This document shows positions 35,395 through 45,945 of a DNA stretch of 64,000 nt, piece by piece. The notes under the pieces are model-generated. The model saw nothing but the letters and a program-made list of their open reading frames with translations, ran no database searches and was not told where the DNA came from. Made by a program: the position numbers and the translations under genes. How positions within the stretch are numbered: position 1 is the first letter of the stretch; each line of letters starts with the position of its first letter. The stretch is taken from positions 1 to 64,000 of the forward strand of contig NZ_QTJR01000010.1 in the NCBI RefSeq assembly GCF_003382285.1, given 5' to 3'. This DNA is from Lysobacter soli (GTDB lineage: Bacteria > Pseudomonadota > Gammaproteobacteria > Xanthomonadales > Xanthomonadaceae).

Positions 35395-37212
35395 TCAATC
35401 CCGCAAGCGACTTGCCAGCCCCGACACGCGCTGCGCATGACGCGCCAGCGCGGCATGCAGCACCGCTTCGCTCGCGCAGACATGCAGTTCGCGGCGCGCG
35501 CGCGTGACGCCCGTATAAAGCAGCTCGCGCGACAGCGTGCGGGCGTCCTGCTTCGGCAGCAGCAACCAGACGGTATCGAACTCCGATCCCTGCGCCTTGT
35601 GCACAGTCATCGCGAATGCACCGGTATGCGCTGGCAGCGAGGCCGGATGGAAGCCGCGCACGCCATCGGAGCCGGCGAACCACGCCACCGGAACGCCCGC
35701 AGCATCGCGCTGCACCACGCCGATGTCACCGTTGAACAGGCCGTGTCGATAGCTGTTCTCGGTGACCAGCAACAATCGACCGTGGAAATACGGATCGCGC
35801 TGCACGCCGGCAAGCGCGTCCTCGATGCGCTGGTTCAGCGCCCCTGCGCCCTGCGCGCCTTCGCGCAGCGCGGTGAGCAGGCGCACCGTCTGCGCCTGTC
35901 GCAAGGCGTCGGCCGGATCCTGCAGCGACATCGACGCGCGCCACGACGCGAGCAGTGTTTCGCGTGATGCACCGGACAGCGGATCCGACACGTCCTCATG
36001 GAAATGCACCCCCGCGAGGCCGTCGCGCAGCAGCGTCGTCGCGCGATCGGCGTCGCCCCTGCGCAGCGCGTCGGCCAGCGGCGCAAGCTCCAGCGACTGC
36101 GCCTGCCGGTAACCGCGCTGCAGCTGCACGCGATGGCCGGCGAGCACGCTGCCGTCCTCGCGCTCGGGCAATGCGCCGAGCAGCGGCTTCAGCGCGCGCG
36201 CGAGATCGGGGGGCAACGCGTCGCCCTCGCCCGCCGCGTCGGTGATCGCGGCGAGCACGTCGCCGGCTTCCACCGACGGCAGCTGGTCGCGATCGCCGAG
36301 CAGGATCAGCCGCGCGCCGTCGGGCACGGCTTCGACCAGCTTGCACATCAACGGAAGATCGACCATCGATGCCTCGTCGACCACGACCGCGTCGTAAGGC
36401 AGCGGGTGATCGGCATCGTGGCGGAATCGCGGGCTGTCGGGGATCGTGCCGAGCAGGCGATGCAGCGTGCTCGCCGATGACGGCAACGCGTCGCACCATG
36501 CCGCGTCAATGCCCGGCACGTCGCGCAACGAGGCGATCGCCGCGCGCAGGCTTTCGGCCATGCGCTCGGCGGCGCGACCGGTCGGCGCGGCGAGCGCGAT
36601 GCGCGGCGCCGGGCGGCCACCGAGCGCCGCCTGCGCGACGAGCAGCAGCAACACGCGCGTGATCGTCGTCGTCTTGCCGGTACCGGGACCGCCGGTCACC
36701 AGCAGCAACGAGCGCAGCAGTGCGAGCGCGGCGGCACGCGCTTGCCGGTCCGAATCGCCAGCATTCGGGAACAACACGGCGAACAACGGCGCCAAGCCGG
36801 ACAGATCGCCAGCATCCGGCGACGATGCCGCGATGCGTCGCAGATGCAATGCAAGACGACGTTCGTATTCGCGATAGCGACGCAGGTACAGCAGGTCGCC
36901 TTCGAGCACCAGCGGCGCCTGCGGGCTCGCATCGTCGCGCGCGGGCGATGCGACCCAGCGCGAGACCTCCAGCGCGTCGCGCCACTGCGCCGCGTCGGGC
37001 CATTCGACTTGCGCGTCGCAGACCAGCTGCGGTCGCGACAGATGCAGCCCCGCGTGCCCGTGTGCAATCGCAGACGACGCGAGCGCCGCAGCAACGAGCA
37101 CGCGATCGTCGGCGTCGTCGACCTCGCGGCCAAGACGTCGCAGGCTCTGCGCCAGCGCATGATCGACCGGTCGCAGCGCGCCCTGGCGCAGCAGTGCATC
37201 GAGCAGGCTCAT
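35395..37212 (-). CDS. recD: RecD, exonuclease V alpha subunit
   Basis: RecD is the 5'-3' helicase of the RecBCD complex, which processes double-strand breaks and destroys foreign linear DNA. The 605-residue SF1 helicase shows Walker A GGPGTGKTTTI near residue 171, Walker B VVVDEASMVDLPLM near 286, LLGDRDQLPSVEAG near 313, and the late motifs TVHKAQGSEFDTV near 539 and LLYTGVTRARRELHV near 569. The start ATG at 37210-37212 overlaps the recB stop (ATGA). It is the last gene of recCBD. Confidence 0.95.
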   Translation of the reverse strand: MSLLDALLRQGALRPVDHALAQSLRRLGREVDDADDRVLVAAALASSAIAHGHAGLHLSRPQLVCDAQVEWPDAAQWRDALEVSRWVASPARDDASPQAPLVLEGDLLYLRRYREYERRLALHLRRIAASSPDAGDLSGLAPLFAVLFPNAGDSDRQARAAALALLRSLLLVTGGPGTGKTTTITRVLLLLVAQAALGGRPAPRIALAAPTGRAAERMAESLRAAIASLRDVPGIDAAWCDALPSSASTLHRLLGTIPDSPRFRHDADHPLPYDAVVVDEASMVDLPLMCKLVEAVPDGARLILLGDRDQLPSVEAGDVLAAITDAAGEGDALPPDLARALKPLLGALPEREDGSVLAGHRVQLQRGYRQAQSLELAPLADALRRGDADRATTLLRDGLAGVHFHEDVSDPLSGASRETLLASWRASMSLQDPADALRQAQTVRLLTALREGAQGAGALNQRIEDALAGVQRDPYFHGRLLLVTENSYRHGLFNGDIGVVQRDAAGVPVAWFAGSDGVRGFHPASLPAHTGAFAMTVHKAQGSEFDTVWLLLPKQDARTLSRELLYTGVTRARRELHVCASEAVLHAALARHAQRVSGLASRLRD

Positions 37213-40200
37213 GCCATCGCCTCCTCGCGGTGCGTCGCGTGCCGGAACAACGCGTCGAGCCCGTCGATCAGCGCACGCGAAGGCCGCCATGCATGCACGC
37301 CCGGCGAATCCTCGCGCGCCGCGTCGAGGCCGCGGCAGAACAGATAGCGGATGCCGCCGAAGTGCGCGTCGTAGTCGTACGCCTCGCCGAGGCGGAAACG
37401 CAGCCAGCGGTGCAGCGCCAGCGAGTACAGCAGCGCCTGCAGCGTGTACTCGCTGTCGTCCATCGCCGCTGACAACGACGCGCGGTCGTACGCCGGCAGC
37501 CGGTTCGATTTGTAGTCGAGCACGAAGTAGCGATCGTCGTGCGCGTACACGAGGTCGATCTTGCCGGTCATCAGGCCTTCCAGCCGCTGACGGTTGCCGA
37601 ACGCGTGGCGTTCGCGCAGCACGTCGTGTTCATGCAGCAATGCGAGCAGGCGCGCGACCGGGGTGGATTCGAGCGCGAAATGGAATTCCATTTCCGACAA
37701 CCGCGCGTCGGGCGGCACATCGCACAGGCGCGTGCCTTCGGGCAACGGCACCGTCAACGTGTGGCCCACGAGCGGCGCGAGCGCGCCGACACCATCGTCG
37801 ATGTCTTCATCCGGATAGCCTTCGCCGTGCAGCGCGTCGACCAGATGGCGGCGTTCGGCGCCCGGCATTCCGTCGTCGGGCCAGTACGCCCACGCGCCGA
37901 AATCGACGCGCTCCAGCACCGAATGCAGCACGTTGCCGAACCGGCTGCCGCCGAAGCGCGGATCGCCGTCGAAGACGACGATGGCCGGCTCGTCGTGCGC
38001 GCCACCCTCCTCCGCCACCGCGCGTGGTGCGGCCTCGATCGTGCCCGGCGACTCGTTCGCCAGCTGCGTGAAGCTGTACACCCACCAGTCGCGCGATACG
38101 GCGCGGCGCGCCTCCCGCGCGGCCGGCACAGGGTCGCGGCGTTCGGGCGAAAGCGCATCGGGCAGGCGCAGCGGCAGCGCCGGGCGATGCACGGCGACGG
38201 CATCGCCAAGCGTCACGGCGAGCGCCTCGACGTCACGCAGCATCGGCTCCAGCGGACTCAGCTCGGCATTCGCGAACGGGCCCGTCGCCAGCCACAACGC
38301 GTGCTTCGCGCGGGTGAGGCCAACGTACAGCAAGCGCGCGTCCTCGCCGCGCTCCTCGCTTTCCTGTCGCGTGCGGGCATCGTCCCATGCGGACGCGTCC
38401 TCCGGCGTCGCGTCGCTGCGCAGTTGCAGAACGCGACTGCTGCCGTCGTGGAATTCGCACAGGTTGCCGTTGCGCGCATCGCGGCCGATGGCGGCAAACG
38501 GCAGGAACACAAACGGATATTCCAGGCCCTTGCTCTTGTGCAGCGTCAGGATCTGCACGCAGCGCGCGTCGGATTCCAGGCGCAACTGCTGCGTTTCGTC
38601 GCTGTCGTCGGCCTCCGCGATGCGCGTGCGCAGCCAGTCGACGAGGCCGTGTTCGCCGATCGCCTGGATATCGGCTTCCTGCAGCACTTCGGCCAGCTGC
38701 AGCGTGTTCGTGAGGCGGCGTTCGCCATCGGATTGCGCGAGCAGCCGCGGCGCGTGTTCGGCGGCGACATCGCCGAGCATCGCGAGCGGCCCGTGACGCT
38801 GCCAGCGATCGCGCCATGCCAGCGCGCGCAATTGCCAGTGGCGATGCAGCTGGGCGTCGTCGTCGAAGCGCGCGAGCGTGTCGGCATCAAGGCCCACCAG
38901 CATCGTCGCGAGCGCGCCACGCAGGCGTGCGTCGTCGTCCGGGCGTAGCAACGCTTCGAGCAGCGCGAGGACATCGCGCGCTTCCTCGGTGGAGAACAGG
39001 CTGCGACGCCCCGCCGCAACGGCCGCGATGCCGGCGCGCGACAGCGCCTCGCGCATCAACGTCGCCTCGAAGTGATTACGCACGAGCACCGCGATGTCGC
39101 CCGACTGCGGCGCGCGTTCGACGCCACGCTCGCGCAGCACGGCGCGACCCTCGCGTGCATCCGACAGCAGCGCGTGGATCGCGGTCACGCATGCCAGCGC
39201 GCAGACCTGCCGCGCTTCGCCGACGTACCACTTCGGCGCGCGGCGGCCATCATCGGGCGGCGGCAGGATGCAGATGTCGAGGGCGGGCGCCGCTACGCCG
39301 TCGCGGCGGAAGTCGTCGTCGGCCACGGCGCCGCCGGGCTCCACGTTGCGGAAGCGAATGCGTTCGTCCACGAACGCGCCCTCGCCCGCGCGTTCGTAGA
39401 GCGCCGCGATGGCGTGCAGCACCGACGGGCGCGAGCGGAAGTTCCGGTCGAGCGCGGGCGCGCGTTGCGCGCGCTCGGCTGCGGCCAGGTAGGTGTGCAC
39501 GTCGCCGCCGCGGAAACGGTAGATCGCCTGCTTCGGATCGCCGATGACGAACAGCGCCGGCGCGTCGCCGCTGCCGAAGATGCGCTCGAAGATCGCCCAC
39601 TGGCGCGGGTCGGTGTCCTGGAATTCGTCCACCAACGCGAAGGCGTACTGCGCACGCAGGCGTTCGACGAGGCGCTCGCCGTGCGGACCATCGAGCGCAT
39701 CGGCGAGATTGGCGATCAGGTCGTCGAACGTCTGCTCGCGGCGCAGGCGCTTGATCGCCGCAAGCCGCTGCGCCGCCGCTTCGCGCACGCGATGCACGAG
39801 CGCGATGCGGCGCGAGCCGAGCCAGCGCTCGCGCGAGCTCGCCGCATCGAGGTAATGCGCGACCGCGTCGAACAGCGGCGACGATGGCGCCTGCAGTGGC
39901 GCGCCCTTCTTCGGCTTGTTGGTCTTGTCGGCCAGCATGCGTGGCGTGAGCCGATCCAGCTTCTCGTGCACCGGCGCGGACGCGTCACCGTGCCCGCACC
40001 ACTGTGAGAGCGCGTTGCGCAGTTCGACGATCAGCGCCGGCTTGTAGCTGGTGCCGTTGAGCACCTTGTTCTCGATGGCCGCGTGCAGCGACGCGCAGGC
40101 TTCGTCGCCGTGGGCCGCGAACGCTTCACGGAGTTCATCGGCGGCAGCGACCAGCTGCGGCAACGGATCCGGCGCCGAAGCCGGCGGCGCAGGCTGCAGG

Positions 40201-40817
40201 CGCGGCACGTAGAGCAGCTTGTAGAGATCGCCGGCGAGGCCATCAGGCGTGCGCCATTGTTGCTGCAGCAGTTCGGCATCGGTCGCGTTGCTGCCGAGCG
40301 AACGCCACAGGTCGGTGGCGACCGCGTCGATCAACTCACGCTCGCTGCCGGTGAGTTCCGGCGCGAGCAGCGGCTGGCCCGCTTCCACGGCGTGTTCGGC
40401 AAGCGCGCGCGCGCAGAAGCCGTGGATGGTGAAGACCGCCGCGAGGTCCATTTCGCGCGCCGCCTGGCGCAGTCGTCGCGCGAGCGCGAGCGGATCCTCG
40501 CGACGCGCCTGGCGTTCGATCAGCGCGCGCGTGACCGCCGCTTCGCTGTCGTCGTCGAGCGTGGTCGGCATCAGCGCGACTTCGTTCGCGAGTCGCGCTG
40601 CCAGTTCCAGACGCAGTCGGAGGCGTTCACGCAGTTCCTGCGTCGCCGCTTCGGTGTAGGTGACGGCGAGAATCTGGCCGACGCGCAGGCCGCGCTCGAT
40701 CACCAGTCGCGTGACCAGCGTCGCCAGCGTGAACGTCTTGCCGGTGCCCGCACTCGCTTCGATCAGGCGCACGCCGTCGAGCGGCAGGTCGAGGAAGGCG
40801 TCGTGCACGGCGCTCAT
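37209..40817 (-). CDS. recB: RecB, exonuclease V beta subunit
   Basis: RecB is the 3'-5' helicase and nuclease of RecBCD. The 1202-residue protein starts MSAVHDAFLDLPLDGVRLIE, with Walker A EASAGTGKTFTL near residue 20 and AVTYTEAATQELRERL near 52. Walker B is in ALVDEFQDTDPRQW near 400, and the motif ILTLHKSKGLEYPFVFLP is near 760. The C-terminal nuclease domain has GKIDLVYAHDDRYFVLDYKS near 1080-1100 with the Asp-x-Lys metal-binding pattern, so the nuclease looks intact. It overlaps both recC and recD by 4 bases. The frame reads further upstream, but that extension is a shadow of recC. Confidence 0.96.
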   Translation of the reverse strand: MSAVHDAFLDLPLDGVRLIEASAGTGKTFTLATLVTRLVIERGLRVGQILAVTYTEAATQELRERLRLRLELAARLANEVALMPTTLDDDSEAAVTRALIERQARREDPLALARRLRQAAREMDLAAVFTIHGFCARALAEHAVEAGQPLLAPELTGSERELIDAVATDLWRSLGSNATDAELLQQQWRTPDGLAGDLYKLLYVPRLQPAPPASAPDPLPQLVAAADELREAFAAHGDEACASLHAAIENKVLNGTSYKPALIVELRNALSQWCGHGDASAPVHEKLDRLTPRMLADKTNKPKKGAPLQAPSSPLFDAVAHYLDAASSRERWLGSRRIALVHRVREAAAQRLAAIKRLRREQTFDDLIANLADALDGPHGERLVERLRAQYAFALVDEFQDTDPRQWAIFERIFGSGDAPALFVIGDPKQAIYRFRGGDVHTYLAAAERAQRAPALDRNFRSRPSVLHAIAALYERAGEGAFVDERIRFRNVEPGGAVADDDFRRDGVAAPALDICILPPPDDGRRAPKWYVGEARQVCALACVTAIHALLSDAREGRAVLRERGVERAPQSGDIAVLVRNHFEATLMREALSRAGIAAVAAGRRSLFSTEEARDVLALLEALLRPDDDARLRGALATMLVGLDADTLARFDDDAQLHRHWQLRALAWRDRWQRHGPLAMLGDVAAEHAPRLLAQSDGERRLTNTLQLAEVLQEADIQAIGEHGLVDWLRTRIAEADDSDETQQLRLESDARCVQILTLHKSKGLEYPFVFLPFAAIGRDARNGNLCEFHDGSSRVLQLRSDATPEDASAWDDARTRQESEERGEDARLLYVGLTRAKHALWLATGPFANAELSPLEPMLRDVEALAVTLGDAVAVHRPALPLRLPDALSPERRDPVPAAREARRAVSRDWWVYSFTQLANESPGTIEAAPRAVAEEGGAHDEPAIVVFDGDPRFGGSRFGNVLHSVLERVDFGAWAYWPDDGMPGAERRHLVDALHGEGYPDEDIDDGVGALAPLVGHTLTVPLPEGTRLCDVPPDARLSEMEFHFALESTPVARLLALLHEHDVLRERHAFGNRQRLEGLMTGKIDLVYAHDDRYFVLDYKSNRLPAYDRASLSAAMDDSEYTLQALLYSLALHRWLRFRLGEAYDYDAHFGGIRYLFCRGLDAAREDSPGVHAWRPSRALIDGLDALFRHATHREEAMA

Positions 40818-43800
40818 GCGGCCGCTCCGGTGCGTGCGTCGACATCGCGGCCGTGGACCAGCGCGTCGAACAGGCGCGTCGCGAGTTCGCGAAAACGCAC
40901 GCCATCGGGGTCGTCGAACTCGCCCGCGAACGGATCGCGACCGCGCAAGGCGAGCTGCACCGCGGCGTTGTTCGCATCGCCCCAGGTGCGTTCGCTGCCG
41001 GCCCATTGTTCGCGCGCGAGTTTCCATGCGGCCAGTTCGGCAACGTCGTCCGCGCGCGGCGCGGCGTACCAGCGCCACGCCGAACGCGCCTGGATCGGCA
41101 GCGGTTCGCGCAGGCCTTCGCGATACAGCGCAAGCAGTTCGCGCAACGCGGCGCGCGCCTGCACGATGGAGAGCGCCGGACGTTCGCGCACACCCGGGCC
41201 GTCGTCGAACTGGGCGAGCTGCGCCAGCGGACGCGTATCGCCGAGCGCCGACAGCACGAGCCAGTCGAGTCCGTGCGCGATCTGCGCCGGTCCGTGCAGC
41301 GTGTCCAGGCGCGTGCGCAGCGCGCCGTGCGGGTACAGGCGATCGAGATGGCCGTAGAGGCGCGTGCCCTCGATCTCGAGTTCGAACGCGCGCGTTTCTG
41401 GTTCGCCTTCGCGCCATTCGCGCAGGGCGGTGGCGAACGGCTGCACCTGGGCCTTCAGCGCGCCGAGCTGCCGTTCGCCGAGGGGCCCGGACGGCAGCAG
41501 CGCTCGTGCGCGCAGTCGCGCCGCCAGATCGTCCGTGTCGCCGGCGACGCAGGCGTCGAACACGACGTTCTGCAGCTTCCAGCGATCGAGCCCACGCGCG
41601 GGCGCGGTCAGTGGGTCGAGATCGTCGAATGCGTCGATTTCATCCGGCAGTCGCAGACCCATGCGCTGGCGCAGGAACTGCCCCGCGGGATCGGCGAGGA
41701 AGCGCCGCAGCGCGGTGAGCGGCAGCTCCGCCGGAGCGTCGATGGCAGGCAGCGCGTCGATGAACCACGGCGCGGCTTCGACACGCGGACCGCGCACGGC
41801 ATCGGCGGCCGGATGCCACGGCGCGAGGTAGCTGTAGTGGCGCGGCTCGTCGCGTTCGCCGAACGCGCGCGGCGAGAACGGCTGCAGCGGATGGTGCAGC
41901 ACGAGCGCATCGCGCGCGTGTTCGTCGACGTGGTAATGCGCCGCGGCGTCCAGCAGCTCCGACACCAGCACCGAGGGTTCGCGCGCGCTGCCATCGCGCG
42001 GGTCGGCACCGAGCCAGCTGACGTAGAACACCTCGCCGGCCGACGCGAACAGCTGCAGGAAGAGGAAACGGTCGTCCTCGCGCAGCGAACGGTCGCCGAA
42101 GCGACGCGCGGGCGTGGTCAGTTCCTGCGCCATCTTGTTGAGGCCGCCGGCGGGGTCGCGACGCGGATAGTCGCCGTCGTTCATGCCGAGCAGGCAGATC
42201 GCACGGAACGGGATCAGGCGCATCGGCACCATGCGCGCGAAGCTGACGCCGCCGGTGAGCAGCGGCGCACGCGTATCCGATTCCGACAATGCGGTGCGGA
42301 AGTACGCGCGGGCGACGTCGGGCGGCACGGCCTCGTCGAAACCGGCATCGCGCGCGCTGCCCGCGAACGCGTCGACGTGGCGGCGCAGGCGTTCGATCGC
42401 GCGCTGGTCGGCGACCGCGCGCGGTTGTTCGGGCAGCAACGCGTCGAGCAGCGCGAACAGCGCGTCGCGCCACTGCGACGGCGTCATCGAGCGACCGAGC
42501 ACACGCTCGTTGCGCGCGAGGACGCGCAGCACGCGGATAAGCGCATCGAGCGCGTCGAGTGCGCTGCCTTCCAGTTCGGTCCACGGCGCGACGCCGGCGA
42601 GGTCCGCGTCGTCGTCCGTCGCGTGCCCGAGCAGCAGGCGGTCCAGCGCGAATCGCCACGTGTACGCATCGTCGGCGGGCGCGTCGTGGCGTGCGCGATG
42701 GTCGGGATCCAGTCCCCAGCGCGCGCCGGCTTCATGCAGCCAGCGGCGCAGGCGTTCGAGCCCGGGCGCATCCAGGTGCGCCGCTTCCATCAGCGCCGGC
42801 GTGGCGATCAGGTCCAGCACTTCGCTGACGCCGAAGCGCGCGTCCGGCAACGCGAGCAGGCGCAGGAAGACGTCGGCCAGCGGCTCGCCGGCGAGCGGAC
42901 TGAGGTCGGCCAGCGCGTAGGGAATGTAGTCGCGCGTGCCGGCCAGGCCGCCGAAGACGGCTTCGATGTGTGGACGGTAGGGATCGATATCCGGCGCGAG
43001 CACGGCGATCTCGCGTGCCTGCAGCGGCGGATCGAAGCGTGGGTCATCGAGCAGCGCGCGCAGGCGGTCGTGCAGCACCTGCACTTCGCGCAGGCGCGTG
43101 TGGCAGGCGTGGACCTGCAGGCTCGGATCATCGCGATCGACCTGCTTGCGCCACGGCCGCGGCGCCCGCCGGTGCAACAGGTCGCGCTGCAGGCGGCCCA
43201 GCAACGTGTCGCGATCGGGCGTGTCGTCCGGCAGCGCTTCGGGATCGGCGTAACGCTCCTCCTCCACCGACGGGTGGACGACCTCGTAGCCGCCCAGCAC
43301 CGCCATGAAGTCGCGGCCGGCGGCGCCCCAGTTCGACAGCAGCGGGTTTTCGTCCTCGTGTTCGGCGGGGTCGCGTTGCAGGCGCTCGGCGTAGGTCGGC
43401 AGGTCGCCCCAGTAGCGGCGCGACGGCGTGGGGACGTGGAAATGCAGCGTCCCCACCCTCGCCTGCGTGGCGATCACGCGCAGCACGTCGGGCGAGATGT
43501 TGAGCGTGGCGAAGGCGAACAGCCGCGCAGGCATGCCGGCGGGCAGCGGGGCGTCGGACGCGGCGAAGCGCGCGAGGTAATCGTCGATGCGACGCGCGCG
43601 ATGGCGGCCGCCGCCGGCGACGCGGCGCCACAGTTCGGCCTGCGCATCGTGCGGATCGCTGCCGGCTTCCCACGCGAGCAGCCAGTCGCGGCGCCACGCC
43701 TGGTACTTCTCGAAGATCGACGCGAGTTCGCCGGCCAGCGCCCACGGCTTGAGTGCGTCGTCGCCGGACAGATACGCGCGCAGCGGTGCGAAGGCCCGTC

Positions 43801-44131
43801 CGGCGAGCGCGGCCGGGTCCACCAGCTGTGCATAGATCCGCCACTGCAGCGCGGTGGCGTCGAGGTCCTCGCTGGCGCCGGGCACGTTGGCGTCGAGCGT
43901 CTCGCGGACAAACTCGCCGGGCGTGAGGAAGCGCAGGTTCGCGGCGATGCCGTGGCGCTGCGCGAGCGTGGACTGCAGCCAGCGGCGCATCGCGACCTGC
44001 GGGATCAGCAGCATGTCCGGCGTCAGCAGCGGCCGGCCCGGCACGGGTTCGCGCAGCTGCGTGGCGAGCAGTTCGCCCAGCACGTCCAGTGCGTTGGAAT
44101 GATAGAGGCGGAAGTCGGAGCGGCCGGGCAT
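40814..44131 (-). CDS. recC: RecC, exonuclease V gamma subunit
   Basis: RecC joins the RecBCD complex, splits the strands and recognises Chi. The 1105-residue protein starts MPGRSDFRLYHSNALDVLGE, with LLTPDMLLIPQVAMRRWLQS near residue 34, the helicase-like start of RecC. Later motifs are VLAPDIDPYRPHIEAVFGG near 370 and ICLLGMNDGDYPRRDPAGGL near 650. The chosen ATG at 44129-44131 avoids a basic low-complexity extension. It is the first of recCBD; no ptrA protease gene lies nearby, unlike E. coli. It is divergent from mlaF with a 233-base gap in which I see no gene. Confidence 0.95.
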   Translation of the reverse strand: MPGRSDFRLYHSNALDVLGELLATQLREPVPGRPLLTPDMLLIPQVAMRRWLQSTLAQRHGIAANLRFLTPGEFVRETLDANVPGASEDLDATALQWRIYAQLVDPAALAGRAFAPLRAYLSGDDALKPWALAGELASIFEKYQAWRRDWLLAWEAGSDPHDAQAELWRRVAGGGRHRARRIDDYLARFAASDAPLPAGMPARLFAFATLNISPDVLRVIATQARVGTLHFHVPTPSRRYWGDLPTYAERLQRDPAEHEDENPLLSNWGAAGRDFMAVLGGYEVVHPSVEEERYADPEALPDDTPDRDTLLGRLQRDLLHRRAPRPWRKQVDRDDPSLQVHACHTRLREVQVLHDRLRALLDDPRFDPPLQAREIAVLAPDIDPYRPHIEAVFGGLAGTRDYIPYALADLSPLAGEPLADVFLRLLALPDARFGVSEVLDLIATPALMEAAHLDAPGLERLRRWLHEAGARWGLDPDHRARHDAPADDAYTWRFALDRLLLGHATDDDADLAGVAPWTELEGSALDALDALIRVLRVLARNERVLGRSMTPSQWRDALFALLDALLPEQPRAVADQRAIERLRRHVDAFAGSARDAGFDEAVPPDVARAYFRTALSESDTRAPLLTGGVSFARMVPMRLIPFRAICLLGMNDGDYPRRDPAGGLNKMAQELTTPARRFGDRSLREDDRFLFLQLFASAGEVFYVSWLGADPRDGSAREPSVLVSELLDAAAHYHVDEHARDALVLHHPLQPFSPRAFGERDEPRHYSYLAPWHPAADAVRGPRVEAAPWFIDALPAIDAPAELPLTALRRFLADPAGQFLRQRMGLRLPDEIDAFDDLDPLTAPARGLDRWKLQNVVFDACVAGDTDDLAARLRARALLPSGPLGERQLGALKAQVQPFATALREWREGEPETRAFELEIEGTRLYGHLDRLYPHGALRTRLDTLHGPAQIAHGLDWLVLSALGDTRPLAQLAQFDDGPGVRERPALSIVQARAALRELLALYREGLREPLPIQARSAWRWYAAPRADDVAELAAWKLAREQWAGSERTWGDANNAAVQLALRGRDPFAGEFDDPDGVRFRELATRLFDALVHGRDVDARTGAAA

Positions 44132-44364
44132 CGCCGGTATCTTGCCGGAGCGGCGTCGCGTGCGACGAGACGCGCGCCTCGTGCTCATTAAGGCCGCCCC
44201 AAAAACGCGTGGCGATCATCGCCCTGCCGTGCGAACGCACCGTGCCGGATGGCACGGCGGGCAAAGCGCGGCGAACCTGCGACAATGCCGGCTTCCCGGT
44301 TCCGTTCAGCCCCCACCGGCCATCCTGCCCGCTTTCACCGGCAGCCGGCCGAACACGCACGCGC

Positions 44365-45153
44365 ATGACGAACGAAACGCCCATCGTCCGTTTGAACCAC
44401 CTCCGCCTCGATCGCGGCGGCCGCGCCGTGCTGCGCGACATCCACCTGGATGTTCCGCGCGGCAGCATCGTCGCGGTGCTCGGTCCGTCCGGCAGCGGCA
44501 AGTCGACGCTGCTGGCCGCGCTCACCGGCGAACTGGCCCCGGCCGCCGGTTCGGTGGAGGTCTTTGGCCAGGCCGTGCCGCAGGGCCGTCGCGCGCTGCT
44601 CGAATTGCGCAAGGGCATCGGCGTGCTGCTGCAGGGCAACGGCCTGCTGACCGACCTCACTGCCGCCGAGAACGTCGCCCTGCCCCTTCGCGCCCACACC
44701 AACCTGCCCGACGCGGTGATCCGCCAGCTGGTGCTGATGAAGCTGCACGCGGTGGGCCTGCGCGCGGTGGCCGATTCCTATCCGCGTGAGCTGTCGGGCG
44801 GCATGGCGCGACGCGTCGCGCTGGCTCGCGCGCTGGCGCTGGATCCGCCGCTGATGATCTACGACGAGCCGCTCACCGGCTTGGACCCGATTGCCTCGGG
44901 CGTGGTGATGGAGCTGGTCAAGCGCCTCAACGACACGCTCGGGCTGACCAGCATCGTCGTGACGCACCACGTGCACGAAACCCTGCCCGTCGCCGACCAC
45001 GCCATCGTCATCGCGAACGGCGGGATCGTCTTCTCCGGTACGCCGGCCCAGCTGGAAGCCAGCGAGGATCCGTTCGTGCGCCAGTTCCTCAACGGCGAGC
45101 CGGATGGGCCGATCGCGTTCGACGCCGCGCCGCGCAATTCGGAGGCCGCCTGA
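44365..45153 (+). CDS. mlaF: MlaF phospholipid ABC transporter ATP-binding protein
   Basis: MlaF powers the inner-membrane Mla complex that moves phospholipid between the inner and outer membranes. The 262-residue ATPase has Walker A LGPSGSGKSTL near residue 39, Q-loop GVLLQGNGLLTDLTAAENV near 90, signature ELSGGMARRVALARAL near 140, Walker B LMIYDEPLTGLDP near 163, and the H-loop His in VVTHHVHETL near 196. The start ATG at 44365 follows a 233-base gap after divergent recC. Its stop overlaps the mlaE ATG (TGATG). Confidence 0.96.
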   Translation: MTNETPIVRLNHLRLDRGGRAVLRDIHLDVPRGSIVAVLGPSGSGKSTLLAALTGELAPAAGSVEVFGQAVPQGRRALLELRKGIGVLLQGNGLLTDLTAAENVALPLRAHTNLPDAVIRQLVLMKLHAVGLRAVADSYPRELSGGMARRVALARALALDPPLMIYDEPLTGLDPIASGVVMELVKRLNDTLGLTSIVVTHHVHETLPVADHAIVIANGGIVFSGTPAQLEASEDPFVRQFLNGEPDGPIAFDAAPRNSEAA

Positions 45154-45902
45154 TGCCGTTCGTTGCCGCCACCCGCTCGCTCGGTCGGGCCGGGTTGTTC
45201 TCGCTGTCCGTCCTGCGGGCGTCGAAGCCGACGGCCGACTTCTGGCGCGAGCTGGTTCGTGAGATTTACAAGATCGGGGCACGTTCGCTGCCGATCATCG
45301 CCGTTGGCGGCGCGTTTGTCGGTCTTTCGGTGACGTTGCTGGGCTATCGGGCGCTCGAAACCTACGGCGCCACGGCGCAGGTCAGCGCGATGCTCGGCCT
45401 CGGTCTGTACCGCGAACTGGGCCCGGTGCTGACGGCCCTGCTCTTCATCGGCCGCGCCGGCAGCTCGATCGCCGCCGAACTCGGCCTGATGCGCGCGACC
45501 GACCAGATCACCGCGCTTGGCCTGATGGCCATCGACCCGGTCGGCAAGGCCGTCGCGCCGCGCTTCTGGGCGGCGGTGCTGTGCGTGCCGCTGCTGACTG
45601 GCTTCTTCTGCAGCCTGGCGATCAGCGCGAGCTACTTCGAGTCGGTGCACGTGATCGGCCTGGACGCGGGCACCTTCTGGCAGGTGTTGAAGGACAGCGT
45701 CGATTTCGTCGACGACTTCCTGATGGCGTTCGTGAAGTCGGCGGTGTTCGGCGGCACGGCGGCGCTGGTGGCGGCCTACGTGGGCTTCCACGCCGAGCCG
45801 ACCATCGAGGGCACCTCGGTCGCCACCACCCGCGCGGTCGTGAATGCCTCGCTGCTGGTGCTGATGTTCAACTTCGTGATGTCGGCCTTCCTGTTCCGCT
45901 GA
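45153..45902 (+). CDS. mlaE: MlaE phospholipid ABC transporter permease
   Basis: A 249-residue MlaE-family permease with about five hydrophobic segments. The family core LGPVLTALLFIGRAGSSIAA is near residue 88, followed by ELGLMRATDQITALGLMAID near 109, the conserved MlaE signature. It forms the inner-membrane channel with MlaF below and the MlaD ring above. The ATG overlaps the mlaF stop; mlaD follows after 43 bases. Confidence 0.96.
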   Translation: MPFVAATRSLGRAGLFSLSVLRASKPTADFWRELVREIYKIGARSLPIIAVGGAFVGLSVTLLGYRALETYGATAQVSAMLGLGLYRELGPVLTALLFIGRAGSSIAAELGLMRATDQITALGLMAIDPVGKAVAPRFWAAVLCVPLLTGFFCSLAISASYFESVHVIGLDAGTFWQVLKDSVDFVDDFLMAFVKSAVFGGTAALVAAYVGFHAEPTIEGTSVATTRAVVNASLLVLMFNFVMSAFLFR

Positions 45903-45945
45903 GGAACAACAGGCCACCCGCACTCCCCTCCTACCGGTTCTGCCT

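Noticed and set aside
40818-41417. 600-base upstream extension of recB
   Set aside because: It lies inside recC in another frame and is low complexity; the ATGA overlap with recC fixes the start at 40817.
35395-44131. recCBD as part of a phage-defence island
   Set aside because: All three genes are the ordinary housekeeping complex, and no toxin, methylase, nuclease or integrase flanks them.
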